From Pseudomonadota bacterium (GTDB taxonomy: Bacteria; Pseudomonadota; Gammaproteobacteria; Xanthomonadales; Xanthomonadaceae), in NCBI GenBank assembly GCA_023392975.1, contig JAEWNA010000260.1, positions 1-15,418 on the forward strand: DNA of 15,418 bases, given 5' to 3'. The notes below the pieces were generated by a model. It made no database searches and had not been told where the DNA came from. It saw only the letters and a list, made by a program, of their open reading frames with translations. Shown here in pieces: positions 13,486-15,418 of this stretch (position 1 is its first letter; the number at the start of each line of letters is the position of its first letter). Made by a program: the position numbers and the translations under genes.

Positions 13486-15418
13486 GTGCTGCGAGTGCTG
13501 TGGCTGTCGGGGCTGTACCTGCTCGGCGTCTGGTACGCGGGCGTGTTCATGCGAACGCCCGAGGACGTCACCCTGTTCTGGCCCGCCGCCGGGGTCGCGT
13601 ACGCCGCCGTCGTCCGCTACGGACCGGGCTGGGCGCTGTTCATCCCGTTGCCGGTGCTGCTGGCCCACATGCTGTGGGAACCGGTGCCGACGCTGTTCCT
13701 CCCCTTCTCGGTGGTGAGCAACGTGGTCGGCACGCTCGCCGGCGAACGCGTGTTCCGCGCGCTGTCGGCCGGTCCGGTGCGCATCGCGGTCCGCCACGGC
13801 CTGGCGTTGCTGTGCGGGGCCGCGGTGGCCTCGATGCTGGCCGCACTGATCGGCGGCAGCGGCATGCTCGCGACCGGCATGGCCGATCCCGGCACGTTCT
13901 GGCCGACGTTCGCGCAGTGGAGCATGGCCGACCTGCTCGGCATCGTCTCGCTGACGCCCTCGGTGCTGCTGGTCACCCAGCCCCGCCCGCACGACATCGG
14001 CGGCGGCCTGCCGCCCGGCCAGCCACGCCGGTTCGAGTACGCCCTGTGGCTGTGCTGCGCCGCGCTGTTCGGCGCGTTGTTCTACCTGCTGAGCCGGCAC
14101 GACAGCCTCTACGCGCTCGGCGTCAGCACGCTGCCGCTGGCGCTGCTGGTCTGGACGGCACTGCGCTTCCCGCCTGCATGGACCGTGCTCGGCACGAGCG
14201 TGACCGTGGTGACGTTGACCAGCCTCACCGGCCTCGGGCTGATCGGTTTCCGCGCGCCTGCCGCGCCGCTCGACGCCGCACTGCTGCTGGTCTTCCTGTG
14301 CGTGTTCGCGTTCATCCCGCTGATGCTGCTGGCGGCGGTCATCGAGCAGCGCCAGGCCAACCGCCGGGCGCTGCTGCGCGCCACCACCGACGCCGCCACC
14401 GGGCTGCCCAACCGTTCGGCGTTCATCGATGCGCTGGGCCGCGCGCTGCAGCCGCGGGATGCGGTCGGCGGCGTGGTCTATCTCGACCTCGACCACTTCA
14501 GCGTGATCAACGACACCGCCGGGCACGCCGCGGGCAACGCGGTGATCCAGGCGATCGGTTCGCTGCTGCGCACGCTGGTAGGCCCGGAAGGCCAGGTGTT
14601 CCGCATCGGCGGCGACGAATTCGCGCTGCTGGTGCACGGCGACGCCGACACCGTGCGGCAGCGTGCCGAGGCCACGCGCGCGGCGATCGAACGTTATCGC
14701 GTCGGCTGGCAGGACCATGGCCTGCAAGTCACCGCCAGTCTCGGCGTGGCGACGTTCGCGGCCGGCCGCACGCATCTGTTCGACCTGCTGTCGCTGGTCG
14801 ACAGCGCCTGCTTCGCCGCGAAGGAACTCGGCGGCAACCGCATGTGCGTGGTCGGCAGTTCACCAGGCGAACTGGAAGCGCGCAACGACGCCATGCGCTG
14901 GGCGATGCGGATCCGCGACGCGCTGGAGCATGGCTGGTTCGAGCTGTACTGCCAGGCGATCTCGCCGCTGGGCGACGAGCCCGTGACCGGCCGCGCGATC
15001 GAACTGCTGCTGCGCATGCGCGATCCCGACACCGGCCAGGTGCTGATGCCGGGCCTGTTCATCCCGGCAGCCGAACGCTTCCATCTCGGCGTGCGCCTGG
15101 ATCGCCACGTGATCGAACTGGCGCTGGGCTGGTTCGAACGCCGGCCGGACGCCATCGCCGGGCTGCGCCGCTGCGCGATCAACCTGACCGCCGCGTCGAT
15201 GGTCGACGAACCGTTCCGGCGCTTCCTGCTTGATCGCGTGCGCCGCAGCAGCGTGCCGGCGGGCAAGCTGTGCTTCGAGATCACCGAAAGCACGGCCGTG
15301 CGCGACCTGGCCGAAGCGCAGTCGCTGATCGATCAACTGCGCGCGCTGGGCTGCCGCTTCGCGCTCGACGATTTCGGCACCGGCTTCTGCTCGTTCAACT
15401 ACCTGCGCGCGCTCGACG
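13486..15418 (+). CDS. Membrane-bound MASE1-GGDEF-EAL cyclic-di-GMP protein (3' truncated)
   Basis: 644 residues are visible before the window ends. Residues 1 to about 285 form a multi-pass MASE1-like sensor with an FWPAAGVAYA motif (32-41) after the first membrane segment. The GGDEF domain follows: DAATGLPNRSAF near 302-313, YLDLDHF at 332-338 with metal-binding aspartates, and an intact RIGGDEF with GGDEF at 375-379, so diguanylate cyclase activity is likely. No RxxD inhibitory site precedes it. The EAL domain begins at about 484; its signature reads E-L-L (506-508). The other visible metal ligands are present: N566 (INLT), E598 (EITES) and D628/D629 (DDFGTG), so phosphodiesterase activity is possible; the later catalytic lysine and glutamate are outside the window. 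The start is a GTG placed eight bases after GGGAG; the ATG at 13478 is out of frame. Confidence 0.9.
   Translation, partial: MLRVLWLSGLYLLGVWYAGVFMRTPEDVTLFWPAAGVAYAAVVRYGPGWALFIPLPVLLAHMLWEPVPTLFLPFSVVSNVVGTLAGERVFRALSAGPVRIAVRHGLALLCGAAVASMLAALIGGSGMLATGMADPGTFWPTFAQWSMADLLGIVSLTPSVLLVTQPRPHDIGGGLPPGQPRRFEYALWLCCAALFGALFYLLSRHDSLYALGVSTLPLALLVWTALRFPPAWTVLGTSVTVVTLTSLTGLGLIGFRAPAAPLDAALLLVFLCVFAFIPLMLLAAVIEQRQANRRALLRATTDAATGLPNRSAFIDALGRALQPRDAVGGVVYLDLDHFSVINDTAGHAAGNAVIQAIGSLLRTLVGPEGQVFRIGGDEFALLVHGDADTVRQRAEATRAAIERYRVGWQDHGLQVTASLGVATFAAGRTHLFDLLSLVDSACFAAKELGGNRMCVVGSSPGELEARNDAMRWAMRIRDALEHGWFELYCQAISPLGDEPVTGRAIELLLRMRDPDTGQVLMPGLFIPAAERFHLGVRLDRHVIELALGWFERRPDAIAGLRRCAINLTAASMVDEPFRRFLLDRVRRSSVPAGKLCFEITESTAVRDLAEAQSLIDQLRALGCRFALDDFGTGFCSFNYLRALD

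Noticed and set aside
13383..15233. 616-codon plus-strand frame over the GGDEF/EAL gene
   Set aside because: It is in a different frame from the one containing MASE1, GGDEF and EAL motifs, and its translation is Arg/Ala/Pro-rich shadow.

Overview
The window is high-GC proteobacterial DNA. The block aroK-aroB-(small WGR gene)-hemE, the promoter style (TANNNT -10 boxes with few recognisable -35 boxes, some directly against the start codon) and the propeller-type hybrid sensor kinase suggest a member of the Xanthomonadaceae (Lysobacter/Luteimonas/Xanthomonas-like). That assignment is inference from gene content, because no rRNA or other phylogenetic marker is present.

Layout. 1-511: 3' end of a P-loop kinase resembling D-glycerate 3-kinase. 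527-730 (minus): dodecin. 804-3994 (plus): shikimate kinase (aroK) and 3-dehydroquinate synthase (aroB) with an ATGA overlap, a small WGR-domain protein with its own promoter, and uroporphyrinogen decarboxylase (hemE). 3995-5389: a clearly AT-richer island with two minus-strand genes of unknown function (an Ala/Asp-rich lipoprotein and a single-pass membrane protein) and a possible gene relic at its right edge. 5390-8941 (minus): a 1183-residue hybrid sensor kinase (periplasmic propeller, Y_Y_Y, HisKA, HATPase, receiver). 9053-10979 (plus): YceI, cytochrome b561 and a second YceI, apparently one transcription unit. 10987-11777 (minus): a glutaredoxin-like protein overlapping a single-CxxCH, probably haem-binding exported protein, convergent with the YceI unit. 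11886-13268 (plus): type-2 L-serine dehydratase. 13486-end (plus): a MASE1-GGDEF-EAL cyclic-di-GMP protein cut by the window edge.

How the parts relate. The left third is housekeeping metabolism (shikimate and haem). The middle and right hold envelope, redox and signalling functions: a periplasm-sensing phosphorelay protein without a DNA-binding output, a membrane b-type cytochrome between two secreted YceI lipocalin-like proteins, an opposing thiol/haem pair, and a membrane-anchored c-di-GMP enzyme. The least explained stretch is the low-GC island between hemE and the sensor kinase.

No tRNA, rRNA, CRISPR array, transposase or integrase was recognised. No gap between genes exceeds about 220 bases.
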